A stretch of 64,000 nt of DNA from Polytrichum commune (GCA_950295325.1 OX485807.1:45104440-45168439), one strand, 5' to 3'. Positions 45,290 through 56,322 are shown, counted from the stretch's first letter. Notes: generated from the sequence alone by a model not told the origin. Program-made: numbers and translations.

Positions 45290-46130
45290 GCGGTTTCTTG
45301 CAACCGTTGCCTATCCCGTCGGCGCCATGGCATAGTATGTGCATGGACTTGATCACAAGTTTGCCGGAGTCACATGGGTATGATGCCATCTTGTTGATGG
45401 TAGAGTGGTTTGCCAAGTTGGCACACATGGTGCCGATTGTGGGAACCGCCACCGCGTTGGAGACCGCATAGCCTTTTCTCAAAGGATGGTTGAGGCATCA
45501 CGGGTTGCCACAAGTGATTGTGTGGGATCAAGATCCAAAGTTCACAAGTGCATTTTCAATGCATTTCTCTAAGGAGGTCGGAATGAAACTAAGGTTTAGC
45601 ACGGCCTTGCATTCCCAAATGAATGGGAAAGCGGAGCATGTGAATGGAGTCTTGAAGCAATACTTGAGGAACTTGGTGGGGGCGGACCAAGGAGATTGGG
45701 CGGACTATGTGGGTCGAGCGGAGTGTAATTGCAATGTAGCCACGCACTTGGCTACCAAGGGGTGGTCTTTCGTGGTGGCTTATGGAGTGGATGCGCTCCA
45801 ACCTATTAACCTATCTCTCGAGGGGGCACATTCAACACTAGAGTTCAACCAAGATGGTGAGGACTTGGCCAAGGATGGTAAACAAGTCTTGGAGATGACC
45901 AAGTTGTTGGTGGAGAAAGCCCGAAGGTGCTACGGAGTGCAAATCAATGCCGGAAGACGCGAAGTGGAGAATGAGGTGGGCCAATAAGGTGTTGTTGAAT
46001 GTGGACAACTTCACCTTGCCCAAAGGCCTTACTCCAAAAGTTCATGTCCAAAATTGGAGCTTCGTTTTCCATTGTGGAACAAGTGGTCAAGGACATGTAT
46101 AAGTTGGAATTACCGCCGGAGATCAAAGTA
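45290..46130 (+). pseudogene. Integrase remnant
   Basis: The best stretch (45490-45987, 165 codons open) reads HGLPQVIVWDQDPKF, then MNGKAEHVNGVLKQYLR. It matches the second Asp and the Glu regions of the Ty3/gypsy integrase core (usual TDGQTERVN). Upstream, MCMDLITSLP (about 45337) fits the first Asp region. Stops and frame changes separate the parts. Confidence 0.85.
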
Positions 46131-46302
46131 CATCCGACATTTCATGTCTCATTATGAAAGTCATATAAGGACGACACCTTGTGGCCCGATCACAAGCAAG
46201 TGATTAGGCCACGTCCCGACCTTGTGGAGGTCATTTGGAACATGAGGTAGGAGGGCATCCTCAAGTGTAGGAAGCCCAAGTGAAAATGAAAGAAAATGTA
46301 CA

Positions 46303-46449
46303 AAGGAGTACTTGGTGAAATGGTGAGGATACCACGAGAAAGAAACCGCTTGGGTGGCGGCAAGAGACATGGTCAACACCAATGAATTGGTGAAGCACTT
46401 TGAAGAAACTAAGGCTAGACATTCCAATAAAATGAAGCGTAGGCATTGA
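46303..46449 (+). pseudogene. C-terminal chromodomain remnant
   Basis: In one frame: KEYLVKW-stop-GYHEKETAW, then VAARDMVNTNELVKHFEE and a basic tail ending at TGA 46447-46449. The YLVKWxGY..xxxTAW pattern is the chromodomain signature of plant chromoviruses. The residue between W and G is replaced by a TGA. Confidence 0.85.
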
Positions 46450-47263
46450 TGAGGACATCAATCTCCTTTAGTGGGGGAGAGACGCTAGTAGCACACTTAG
46501 CTTCGAGGCTAATTACTCCACAACATGAACTTGTTCTTTGGCTTGAGGGAATAAAGTCCAAACTTTAGTGGTGCAAAGAGAAAAGTATGAGATGAGGTCC
46601 TAGTCTTGTACTTGTGCTTGGTTAATGGAAGAGGGGGAATAGATATGCCAAACTAGGTTGGGTAAGCCGAGTAATTGGGGGCCATGGCTTGGAGGGGCCT
46701 TGGATAAAACCAAGAAACTTCTTAGTTGTGGGCTTGTCCGGGCGGGGACGAGGTGATGGCGCGTGCTCATAAAAGTGCTACCCGCGAGCTAACGAGAGTT
46801 GGCGCATGGGAGTCATGAACCCATGTCTCGAAAGAGCAAAGTGGGAACCGAGTCGGGCGGGACTTGGCATCACCCCCGTGCGATCGAGGCGTGGCTTAAC
46901 AATGGAAAGCCATCTCGGAGTTGCAACCGAGACAACTTAGTGGAAGCGTTGAGGTCTCGCCTAGATGTGTCACGTTAGGCTAGTGGAGCCTAACGGGGGA
47001 GGCCCCAAAGGAGGGGCAACCCAAGTGAGTCTCAAAGTAGGTGGGTCTAGTGTAGGTTAGGTCCTTGGAGGAGAGATCCAAGGTCGCTAACGGACCACCT
47101 AGGAACGACACCTTTGGGACTATGCCGAATTTGAAGATGCATTGTGGGGGTCGCGCCCTAAGGTAAACACAATGCCGCACCATAGAGGATGGTAACTTGA
47201 GAATTGGTGTGCCGACTACGAGTATAGTCGATGAGGGCATCGACTCCGTTTGGTGGGGGTGAG

Positions 47264-48237
47264 TGTCGCGCACCTCTCCATGAGGAGTGCCCGAAACACC
47301 ATGGGCACAAGGGGGACCCCGGAGTGACACCCGGGACTTGTGGCGCCGTTGGTGAGAGGGCCCAAGTGATCCTAGTGTGGGTGAGGGCCCCGGGCGTTGG
47401 GAACGCCTCCCACCCACGAAGACTAGGAGGCACAAGGGTAAGGCCATGAGCTATGCGTAGCTCATGGCGTGGTGATTCTAGAAAGCTCAAGAACACCTCA
47501 ATCGGAGGTGTGAGCTAGGAGTTATGGCCATTTGAGTGGGGCGCTGTCCCGGGACAGCGCCCTGGTACAGCAGTGCCTGGGAGTGATTCCCGGGACTGCC
47601 AAGGTTCAAACAGGCATTACTTCCTCAATACTTGCCCGAATGGGGCAAGTGAGGTGTCCATCGGCATCTACGTGAAGCGTAGATGAGGATGGAGTGGTTG
47701 GTTGTTATGATCAGACATCATACAAGGAAGTTATGATGGTCTGAAGCTGCTGGGGGGTTCTAGGCCCAGCAGCTAAAGGAAAATGTCCACTTGGCCCCAA
47801 CTCTTGGTAGAGAGACAAGAGGTTGGTTGACGGTGGGGTAGGGGCCCCGCGTGAAGTCCTAGAGGCTTATATGGGTGAGGTGGTGTGGCCTCACCCACCC
47901 GAGGCCGAACGGCAAGGCCTCCATGGGCATTGGCCCATTGTGAAGCCATAGTTGCCTAGTATGCTTCGGGTTGTTGTAGTGTTGCTCCGGCAATGCGATG
48001 ATCAACATGGGATTGGACTTCCATGGATGGAAGTCCACATCTAGGAATGGGTTACCGATTAAAGGGTGAGTCCCGAAAGCAAAGTAGGAGGGTTGGTTCC
48101 CTCCTATGAACTATAAGGTCCGGGGTAGGAGGAGCTAACCATTAGCATGGCGGAATGCGAATGGTTAGCGCTCGTAACCTTTGCTAGAATTGAAAATTGG
48201 CAAGATGGTCAAGGGGGGGCTAGCAAGGGTTGCGACA
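47264..48237 (+). repeat. 3' LTR of the chromovirus
   Basis: The exact counterpart of 41164-42137 at an offset of 6,100 bp. The purine tract GGTGGGGGTGAG ends at 47263, directly before TGTCGC. Confidence 0.95.
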
Positions 48238-48674
48238 GTCGAGGACAGAAGGGCAGAGCAGGTTTACGAGATCGTGCGCAAATTGCAGCCGGAGTATGCC
48301 GTCTCGAAATCTCACTACGTTGCTGCACCGGCGGAGGGGGCGTACAGCACGCTGAAAGACAAGAAGACGAAGATCGTCAACGTGCTGTGTTTGTACTTCG
48401 TGTACAAAGCTGAGCTGCTTAAGGTGCCAAACCATCCCATAGCCAGGATGGAAAAGCTCTTCCAAGTCCAAGAAGGGTTGGGTACCAGCAGGAGCTTATA
48501 TGACGAGGCGAAGTACGCCAACTACCCCGCGGATGAGCTGCGCATGGAGTTCTACCTGCGGATGATGAGGACCCTCACGAAGAGAGGGGACTGCATCTTC
48601 AACGTTTTCGGGGGGTCCAAACCGATTTTTGCAGCCATGGTAAGCAGAAAACCCAGAAGTCCCTATACGTTCGG

Positions 48675-48730
48675 TTTGGGTCGAGCGACCCAAACTAGGG
48701 CCATGCATAGTTTGGGTCGAGCGACCCAAA
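48675..48730. repeat. Two palindromes in intron 2 of A3
   Basis: Perfect sites at 48675-48694 and 48711-48730, both with spacer AG and 36 bp apart, the same spacing as in A1 intron 2. Confidence 0.95.
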
Positions 48731-49944
48731 CTAACTATTCTTATTTTGTTTGGAAGTCATTTTCCATTATATGTTCATTTGGTGTTACTAATAGTATTGA
48801 TTTTGATTGTGCAGATGTCTGGGTTGAACATCTACTCCTATGTAGAGGATGCCGATGTTCAATTCTACAGGACCCAAAAGGCGCTGGCCAAGAGAATGGA
48901 CATCCTCGACTGGATACCCGGATCCTACGTCGAAGAGATCGTCGAGGGGGGCGAGAATCCTTTGGATATTGCGAGGCGAATCAACCCGGGTGAATTCGCC
49001 ATGCGGGCCCCCGTTCAATTGCCAGAGCCGCTCATCGGGTTGCATCCGGGCAATCCGTCTATGGGAGCAGGTGGCAGGGTTGGGGAGGAGGGGGAGGAAG
49101 ACGAGGAGGAGGCGGAGGAGGAAGCAGAGAAAGTGGAGGGGGAGGTGGAGGAAGGGGCAACAGGATTCACTCAAGAATCCGAGGCCCCTCAGCGGAAGAA
49201 GGCCATGCGGCCTGCCACGCCGCAGAGCAGGCTGGTGCCCGCGTTGACGGTGGACGACGCCAAGGATATGTACTCGAGGGACGCGACGGCCACCTTCAGG
49301 GAGCGTAGAAGGATGAAGGGGAAGAAGCTGTACGGGGACTATGCGGTGGAGGAGACGATCGCAATAAGCTCCGAGGACGAGGACGACATGGAACTCGCCA
49401 AGAAGCTGAGGTCTGATCCTGCCTCCCCCAGAGCGTTCGCCGGGAATGTGAGGGTGAAACCGGAGGTCCTCACCGTGGAGGAGGCAAACGCAAAAATGCT
49501 CCGAGACGAGGAGCAGCGTGTGCGACTGCAGAGGGCTGCCGCCGAGGAACCCTCTGTCCGCAACGAAGTCGCGGAGTTGAGGGCTCTCCTGTTGGAGCAG
49601 GAGCGGCAAAGGGCGATGTCCCAAACTCCGTCCCAAGCGGACCTCATCACGCAAGTGATCCAGGGCATGCTGGCGCAGGGATTGGTGATGGCTCCCCCGA
49701 GTTCATTCCCTCACTTGCCCGCAGGCTTCCCTCCACAGGATATCCGCCCGCGGCCGGCGTTGGAGCATTCCTTCAGCTTCGCGGATTTGCTGCAGCCGCA
49801 CGCCCGTCCTTACGCGCCTGTGCAGCAGGTGGATGATCCAAACCTTTGGCGCGTCCCCGGAGCGTCCAGCTCGTTGGCACCCCCCCCCCGCTCCGGCCTC
49901 CCATCCTCTTGCCCCCACACCACCAGCGGGACGACCCCCACATG

Positions 49945-50033
49945 TTTGGGTCGTCCGACCCAAACAGTGCCGACGTTGCAGCGTCGCAGAGCGACCCTCG
50001 CCAAGCAGCAGGGTTTGGGTCGGCCGACCCAAA
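49945..50033 (+). repeat. Two palindromes inside coding exon E3 of A3
   Basis: 49945-49964 (spacer TC, encodes FGSSDPN) and 50014-50033 (spacer GC, encodes FGSADPN). The start-to-start distance of 69 bp equals that in A1 (14905 to 14974), while the sequence between them has diverged. Confidence 0.95.
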
Positions 50034-50317
50034 CCCCGTCCCCCATCAGACCCCGGTCGACGAGCCTATGCTAGATGTTGAAGGCCCGCAAGGGCCTGGT
50101 GATACCTCTACTCCTAACCCAGTCGATGAACCAATGCATGATGCGCATGCGGAGGTTGGGTTGGGACAAAGGCCTGACAGTCAGCCTTTGCAGGAGCAGG
50201 TTGCGGCTGACGGCGTCGTCGGAGGCGGCGGTGACAGAGGTGGGGCAGCGCACGCGATGCCGGCATCAACGTCGTCAAGGCACGACCAAGGCGAGGTAAT
50301 GCACTGACCCCACTCAG

Positions 50318-50337
50318 TTTGGGTCGGCCGACCCAAA
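50318..50337. repeat. Palindrome in intron 3 of A3
   Basis: Perfect site with spacer GC, 22 bases after the E3 donor at 50296. Confidence 0.95.
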
Positions 50338-51752
50338 CTTCCTGGGTCTTTGACTTCTTGCCTTGGTCGTGTCCCCTAGCTAGGACGAACTTAGGCCCCC
50401 CCCGGCACTCGCGCCCTTCGTCACCCCCAGCGACCATTCGTTCGTCCACCTACCCCCGGCTTTGCAACGAAGTCTTCATCACGGCGGCCCGTCTCTTCAA
50501 TTTTTTCTAGATGTAGAAGTAGGCTAGTTTGAACGCATCGTTCAACGCGGCTCCCCCAATCAAGATGTACATAGAGCATTGTATATAATATAATCACCAT
50601 TTTTGACTCCTATATACTTGTATATTGTGTTTGAATGTATTTTGTATGCTCTTGTATCCCTTGTATCCCTTGTTGCACCCCCTCCAAAATGAATCAAATG
50701 CTTTTGTGTTTGCACCGAGAACGCTCGTTTCCTTAATGCTTCGTTTGGACATAGCATGACATAAGTCGCCCCCGTTTTCTCTCGCTCGTATCCGCAGGGC
50801 TCGGAGCATAGCGTAGCGGCTCCCCGACGCTCTTCCCCAAGGAGCGGAGAGGGCAGCGCGGCGGCGCCCCCGGTTTTACCCGCCCCGCCCCCGCTGCCGA
50901 AGAAACGATTCCTGGTGTTAGACCTGAACGGGGTCCTCGTCCAATGCGTTCATTGCCCTAGGACCCCCACGGTGCCCTTTTGCAAGCCCGAGGACGCTAA
51001 TTACGACGGGCCGCCCACGTTCATAAAGAGCAAACTAGTTCACCTCCGCCCGTGGCTTCGGACCTTCCTCCAGATCGCCCAACAACGATGGTGGGTGGTC
51101 GTGTGGAGCTCCATGACGGCCGAGAACACCAATGCGGTCGTGGAGTTCATCTTCAAGGGCATCGAGCCCCCCTGCATGGTCCTAGCACAGGAAGCCTGTA
51201 GAATATTGTACACACAGGACGGCAAAGTCGTCAAAAAACCAAACAACCCCGCTTCCCCCCAATACCTCAAGGTCTTGAAGCCCATTTTTTGGGACCAGCG
51301 ACCGTCCTTGATAGGCGTCCCCTACGACGTCCGCCCCACCCGCGAGAACACGCTCATGGTGGACGACAGCGCCGCAAAGAACATGTTGAACCCGACGGCC
51401 AACTTCATAGTGTGCCCTACGTGGACGGTCGAGAAGGTCCGGGACCGATTTTTGTTAGACCTTAGTAAATACCTCCAGGCGCTCTGGGGAAGCGGACTTC
51501 CCGTAAACAATTTTGTTAGGAATAATCCCATAGGCGAGAGATACTTGGATCCACGAGACCATTTGTACAGAGAGTTGTTATCTCACGCGAAATTTAACAA
51601 GCTCATTTGAGACAGTACGTGTGTTTGTATGTGTGTGTGTGTATATGCGCCTCCCATTTTGTGTAATTTACGCTTCATATGTATCTTGATTTTCACGCGC
51701 TCTATCTCCCCCCTTTTCCTTGGGTTTTGTTTTGTTCCAATTTTGGCTCCAG

Positions 51753-52575
51753 CGTTTGGAGCCCTCGATTGACGTCGTCAGCGAGTCAGACTTGGGGAGC
51801 TTCTTCTACGAGACCGTTTACGACGCCGCGTCAACCATCGACTACTCCAAGGAGCCTCTTGACGCCGGCGTCGTCGATAGCCCCCCACCCAAGCAAATCT
51901 TCCGGCGATCTGCGTCCCCGTCACCGCTCAAAGGCATAAATCGCAAATGCGTCCGGACATCCCCCTCTCGGCCCGGCGGCAGTAGTACACCTCAACGGCG
52001 GCTGCGGATGGACGCTCGGCCTACGAAGAGTGGAACCCTTCCTATTCCTTTGCGGGATGCCTTGCCCCTCCTCGCCAACTCCGACGGGAACGCCCCCGGT
52101 GACAAGGTGAACCCCCCCCCCCCAAAAAAAACATGGTTATCCGCGCATTACAATCATTTTGCACTTAAAAAATGAATGTGTGACACGTTTGGGTCTTCCT
52201 CCCTAAACTAACACATGTGTTCTTGCGTTGACGCGTTGCAGGTTGCTCCCACCCGTAAACCTATGCGGTCTAGTGCGTCCATCGAGTTGGAGCGTTTCTA
52301 CTCCATGACCAGAAATGCAAGACAGTCCACTTCATCGTATTCGAATTCTTCGTCGTATAATTCGGGCGGCCGACGGAATACAAAATGTGTTATTGATGGC
52401 GTTCACCCCAAGAATGGCTATAGTCGCGGGGCGGAGATTTTCAGGAATGTTGAAGCAATGCGAGCAAAAGAAGCTGCAGCAAAAGAAAAAGAGGCAAAAG
52501 AAAAAGAGGCAAAAGAAAAAAAAAGCAAAAGAAAATGAAGCAAAAGAAAAAGAGGTAGTATCCGAGGCTAGATAG
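51753..52575 (+). CDS. Cassette exons E5-E6 of A3 (frame shifted near the end)
   Basis: E5 is 51753-52106 (RLEPSIDVVSES..., 118 codons, donor GACAAG/GTGAAC). E6 starts 52242 after GTTGCAG. The frame used by A1 would end at 52573-52575 (KEVVSEAR), but an A-run near 52520 shifts it so that translation stops at 52538 (KSKRK). Ser/Pro-rich first half, Ser/Tyr-rich middle, Lys/Glu/Ala tail. No known domain recognised. Highly similar to A1 E5-E6, more so than E1-E4 are. Confidence 0.45.
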
Positions 52576-53096
52576 GCCATAGTAGGCGTAGGGTTTTGGG
52601 CCATAGGCAAGAACATTTTGGGTCGCACTATCCAATGCATGTGTGGTGTTAGCATGATATGCATTTTACATGCCACACTTTGTATGTTTTTTTTTTGCAA
52701 TAATACAAGTTAGACATGATTTCCCCTTCCATATGGTCTAAGGTTTGGATTGCCCTACCTAAACCATCACAAATATGAGTTTGGAATATTTTGTATGCAA
52801 TATTATATTGGTTAACATATTAACCCTTCAATAAGATCTATGGTTTGGATTGCCCTACCTAAACCATATTCATACAAGCTCTAATATTTTGTGTGCAATA
52901 ATATGAATGTTTTAAGGTTTCCCCTTAAATGTGGTCTAAGATTTGGATTGCCCACCCTAAACCATCACAAATATGAGTTATTTATGGGGTTCTTGGTCTA
53001 AACACCTGCTTCAAAGTGTTCGCATCTTACAACTTTCTCCAATATGTGTTCCATTTATCCTTGTTCTTATTTATGTGAATGTCTCAAAATGCCCAA
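52576..53096. repeat. Right subterminal region of A3 with relic palindromes
   Basis: No gene. Relic sites near 52618, 52742, 52845 and 52928 keep the same decayed forms as A1 (TTTGGATTGCCCTACCTAAA at two of them). The stretch CGCTTCAAAGTGTT.GCATCTTACAAC leads into the terminal repeat. Confidence 0.7.
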
Positions 53097-53124
53097 AAAG
53101 TCTCAATTTAACGAATATAGTGTT
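53097..53124. repeat. Terminal inverted repeat, right end of A3
   Basis: The 28-bp reverse complement of 29663-29690, followed by the duplicated target ATCC at 53125-53128. Confidence 0.93.
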
Positions 53125-54357
53125 ATCCGGGATATAGGGTGGTTCGGCACCTTCAACAACTCCGCTTTGTACACGAAGTACAAACACAAGACGTTGACGA
53201 ACTTGGTCTTCTTGTCCCTCAACGTCGTGTAAGCCCCCTCCGCCGGTGCGGCGATGTAGTGAGACTTGGAGACTGCATACTCCGGCTGCAGTTTCCGGAC
53301 AAGCTCGTACACCTGCTCCGCCCTCCTATCCTCGACTATTCAAAGCCAGATATCTACCTCCCTGAACTTAGGGCTTGCATAATCGACGAACTTAGATAGG
53401 AAGGGGTCATAGAAGAGGGTGCTCATTGTGCCCTCAAATGAGCTTCCAGGAATATTCCTGAAATCAATCATCCCAAAAGGAAAGCGGTCCCTTGCTTTCG
53501 TCCTTATCGCCATTCTGGCGTCCTGACCTGGCCAGCCCTGAATTTTCAAAGGCTCGAAGGTGACAAGGTTGAAGTAAGCGTCCCCTTCAAACTTGACAAT
53601 CTTCTTCTCCTTGATGAAGTTCGAGAACACACGCGCTGTGTGATCCGGAAGCGCCCGGTTCTTCCCACCCTTCACCATCTTGGCCCGCAAGAAGTCGTCC
53701 CCCGCTTCCCTTATTAGAGCCGCCATGGAGGCACTGGTGAACTTATATTCATCTTTGAATGCTCTCCAGTTAGCCTCATGAACCTCGCCGTCCACGACAA
53801 TATTCCTCTCTGGCACCAATTTATGCAGCTCCTGCACGATAGTCGTCTTCTTTTTCCTGTTCTCCGTCCATTCCTTCATGGTATAGCATGAAGGAACGAA
53901 GGATTTGGGCTTTTGGAAGACAATCTTCGGGTGCACCCAACACCTCTTCGCCGTGGGTGCCACGTGCAGGATGTGCGATGCCGCCTTCTCCACCTCCGTC
54001 TCTGACAGACCTTGAAGAGTTCTAAAGAACTCTCTCACGAGAGGCTTCATCTGCTTGAAGCGCGAGGCCAGGCTAAAGAAAGCGCCAGTGTCGGGGTCGA
54101 TCAAATCCCCCGTCTCGTGCTTTTCAAACACGGTTTTTCACTTCCTCCAAACTGAGTCCGATGCTGTAATCAAGTAAATCTCCCCCTTGAGGTCGCTGTA
54201 TTTCTTTTGCTTGTGGCTCGAATTATCAATGGAGGAGAATTTGTTGATCATTTGGTATTTGAAATCCTGCACGTGAACAAAACAGAACATTTGAATGCGT
54301 GTTAGATATGTACATGTGATTTCCAAACCATATCATGACCAACATCTACAACAAGAG

Positions 54358-54473
54358 TTTGGGTCGATCGACCCAAACTAAAAAAAAACACAAGACTGCA
54401 ACAGTTGTTTGGGTCGATCGACCCAAACTAAATAAACAAGGCTGCACCAGGAGTTTGGGTCGGTCGACCCAAA
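54358..54473. repeat. Three palindromes in intron 1 of A2
   Basis: Mirror of 9206-9321, with perfect sites and the same spacer bases (AT, AT, GT read on the plus strand). Confidence 0.93.
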
Positions 54474-55836
54474 CAATACTCACCTCCCACTTGGGATTCT
54501 TGTCCTTTGCATTCTCCCTCTCCTTGGGAGGCCTACCATAGAACTCCCACACCTCCCGCGAGGCCATGATATTCCTTATCCAGGAAGCTTGGTAAGCCCT
54601 CTTCTTGTTTCCCATATTGAAGTACCGGGAGATGTCGCTGAGCTTGGTCTCGTCGTCAGACCACACCACCAGTGCCTTCCAAACCTTCAGCTTTTCCTTC
54701 TGATTGTTGGGATCATCCCACTCATTCATGAGTTGGATTTTCTTGGATGCCTCCACGCTGTGTTGGCCGTCTATCAGCCAAAAATCGCCCTTCTGAATTG
54801 TTGGCCACATTTCAGGTGTAGGCATTTTCTTGAGACCCTGTGGCATCACTACAATCGTTTGCCTGTCGTCTTTAAACTGCTCGCAAACGATCTGCGCGAT
54901 TATCCAGTCAACGTAGGCGTCCTCCTTTGCCCGGACACACTTCTCCGATGGCGCTAGATGGCACTGGCTGATGTTCACGTCGAACTTGAAATCCCTGCCC
55001 ATGAAAAAACAGTGGGAGCATTTCGTCGTGAAATTGTTCACAATTTTCTGCAGCTCCCCTGCATCCACCTCTTCGCCTGGCTTCGGCATGCGCATCTCCG
55101 GTGAGACTGGCTCGTCAGTCATCACAGATGACTCTCTCGCCCTCTTGGATGGAGTTGTTTGACGGCTCCCAGAAGGTGTAGGTGTCTCACTATTCGTAGG
55201 TGTTTGGGAGGGAGTGGTCCTACGCGAGTCAGCCGGTACTGGTAGCGGCATCCTCACCGATTGAGGTCTTGACGACCCTGCTCCTTCCTCTGTGGGAGCT
55301 TTCCGCCTCACAGGTTGTTGTGATTTGGTTTTGCTTTGCAGGCCCCTGTTCAGCACGGTTATTGCATGTTTTAGTTTTGTGAACCGGTTTGAGACCTTGG
55401 TATTCGATGTACTCCCATCGATAAATATTGTCTCCGGCTTGATAACTTCCGGTTCGACACAGGACTCTCTTGCATAGAGTGCGTCGAAAGGCTCGGAGAA
55501 CTGGTGCATGAACATATGCGCGTTCTGCACAGCCGAGTTCTCGAGGATGACGTCGGTATAGTCTCCAAGAGACTGTACCGATGCGACCTCCCATCCCGCG
55601 AGAGTCGCCCAGGTGTGTTTCTCCACGGTTCCCACCTTGACAACAAAAATCATTTTGTATGTTGAGGCTTTGACTACTTGAATAGACCAAGCGAGGACAA
55701 GCCCGTCCTTAGGGGAATAGGAGTCATCCTGCGGGGTTTCGTGCTCCTGCCACAACATGTCCGGCGCAGGCATGAACCACCTTTCGCCGGGTCTTTTCTT
55801 TGGAGCCATCTGTAAGAAAATAATGTGCAAGGTTAG

Positions 55837-56251
55837 TTTCGGTCGTTCGACCCAAACATCTATGACATGAATAGGTTTAGGTGGATTGTATATTTTTATA
55901 TTTCAGCATCATTTGTAATGATAATAAGAATGTTGTGATTATTGGGTGGATTTGCATTTTATATTGTTTGTGACATGCAGGATTCCTTGATACTTTTCCT
56001 TGATACATTCCTTGATTATTATTTTGGGTTGATGCGAATTTTATATTGATGCAAAATATCATGGATTTCTTTATGAGTTTATAATTAGAAGACTTTGTTT
56101 GGGTCGCTCGGCCCAAACATGATGCTTTGTTTTGTGTTTGGGTCGAGCGACCCAAACAAGGGGCTGTGTTTGGGTCGGTCGACCCAAACAAGGGGCTGTG
56201 TTTGGGTCGGTCGACCCAAACAAGAGGCTGTGTTTGGGTCGTCTCCCCAAA
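55837..56251. repeat. Palindrome cluster in leader intron of A2
   Basis: Mirror of 7460-7842 with one extra 32-bp unit: two identical neighbouring sites near 56168 and 56200 instead of one. The asymmetric variant is at 56233-56251. Confidence 0.92.
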
Positions 56252-56286
56252 CAGTATTATTTTAATATATTTTTTAAACTTGGCAT

Positions 56287-56322
56287 GTAGCATATACAAT
56301 GCTTATGCATTGTGTATGCTAC
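56287..56322. other. Conserved hairpin in leader intron of A2
   Basis: Exact mirror of 7389-7424 (loop TTAT on the plus strand). Confidence 0.6.

Larger units (their letters stand above)
41164..48237. mobile_element. Ty3/gypsy chromovirus LTR retrotransposon in exon E2 of A3 (TSD GTCGA)
   Basis: Two 974-bp LTRs with TGTCGC...GCGACA ends, flanked by GTCGA at 41159-41163 and 48238-48242. Removing it restores WLWIV/EDRRAEQ in the host exon, as in A1. A primer-binding site for initiator tRNA-Met and a purine tract before the 3' LTR are present. Inside, reverse transcriptase/RNase H, integrase and chromodomain remains occur in the Ty3/gypsy chromovirus order, all interrupted by stops. I did not recognise gag or protease. 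Old-looking coding region, but the two LTRs differ at only one place that I found. Confidence 0.95.
38640..51610 (+). pseudogene. ParB-like / MTase-like / FCP1-like cassette gene, A3 copy (interrupted by chromovirus)
   Basis: Exons: E1 38640-39965 (442 codons), E2 40229-41163 plus 48243-48639 (444), E3 48815-50295, E4 50798-51610 (271 with stop). It lacks the two TGA stops of A1/A2, so it was more recently intact. E1: IDGQHS at residues 346-351 in a ParB/sulfiredoxin-like stretch, after a Thr/Ser-Pro linker. E2: MIDFRNIPG, then GDCIFNVFGGSKP at its end. Beta-class DNA methyltransferases have the DPPY block first and the glycine motif later in the same way, but here DPPY is absent. E3: acidic run, SIM-like IAISSEDEDD, coiled coil, Pro-rich tail. 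E4: FCP1/HAD-like, DLNGV and MVDDSAAKN. The chromovirus splits E2, and a C10 run in E3 (about 49879-49888) shifts the frame by one. Function inferred only. Confidence 0.75.
29663..53124. mobile_element. Complete family-A giant transposon A3 (TIRs, 4-bp TSD ATCC)
   Basis: Both ends carry the same 28-bp inverted repeat (29663-29690, 53097-53124). The flanks are ATCC at 29659-29662 and 53125-53128. The empty site is present in A1 (near 13397, reverse strand GTCCATCCGGGATA), and removing A3 plus one ATCC restores it. Length is 23,462 bp, or 16,383 bp without the chromovirus and its duplicated 5 bp. It holds an intact transposase-like gene on the minus strand and the cassette on the plus strand. 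It differs from A1/A2 by many substitutions, a 19-unit palindrome array and a different spacer, so it is a separate subfamily of family A. Most complete copy in the window. Confidence 0.92.
26480..55809 (-). pseudogene. ParB-like / MTase-like / FCP1-like cassette gene, A2 copy, split by A3
   Basis: Exons on the minus strand: E1 55809-54484, E2 54266-53125 continuing at 29658-29469 beyond A3, E3 29272-27785, E4 27292-26480. Domain content is as in A1. The two TGA codons seen in A1 recur (54137-54139 region and 53336 region), so they predate the split of the two copies. A3 is inserted in E2 after codons for ISRM, with ATCC duplicated. E3, E4 and their introns match A1 almost base for base. E4 reads DLNGVLVQC at its start and MVDDSASKN later. 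Confidence 0.75.

Noticed and set aside
29663-53124. CACTA (Spm-type) classification from the CACTA in the terminal repeat
   Set aside because: The ends are AACACTAT, with a 4-bp duplication outside the AA. If the element began at CACTA the flanking 3 bp would not match. The protein is not a CACTA transposase.
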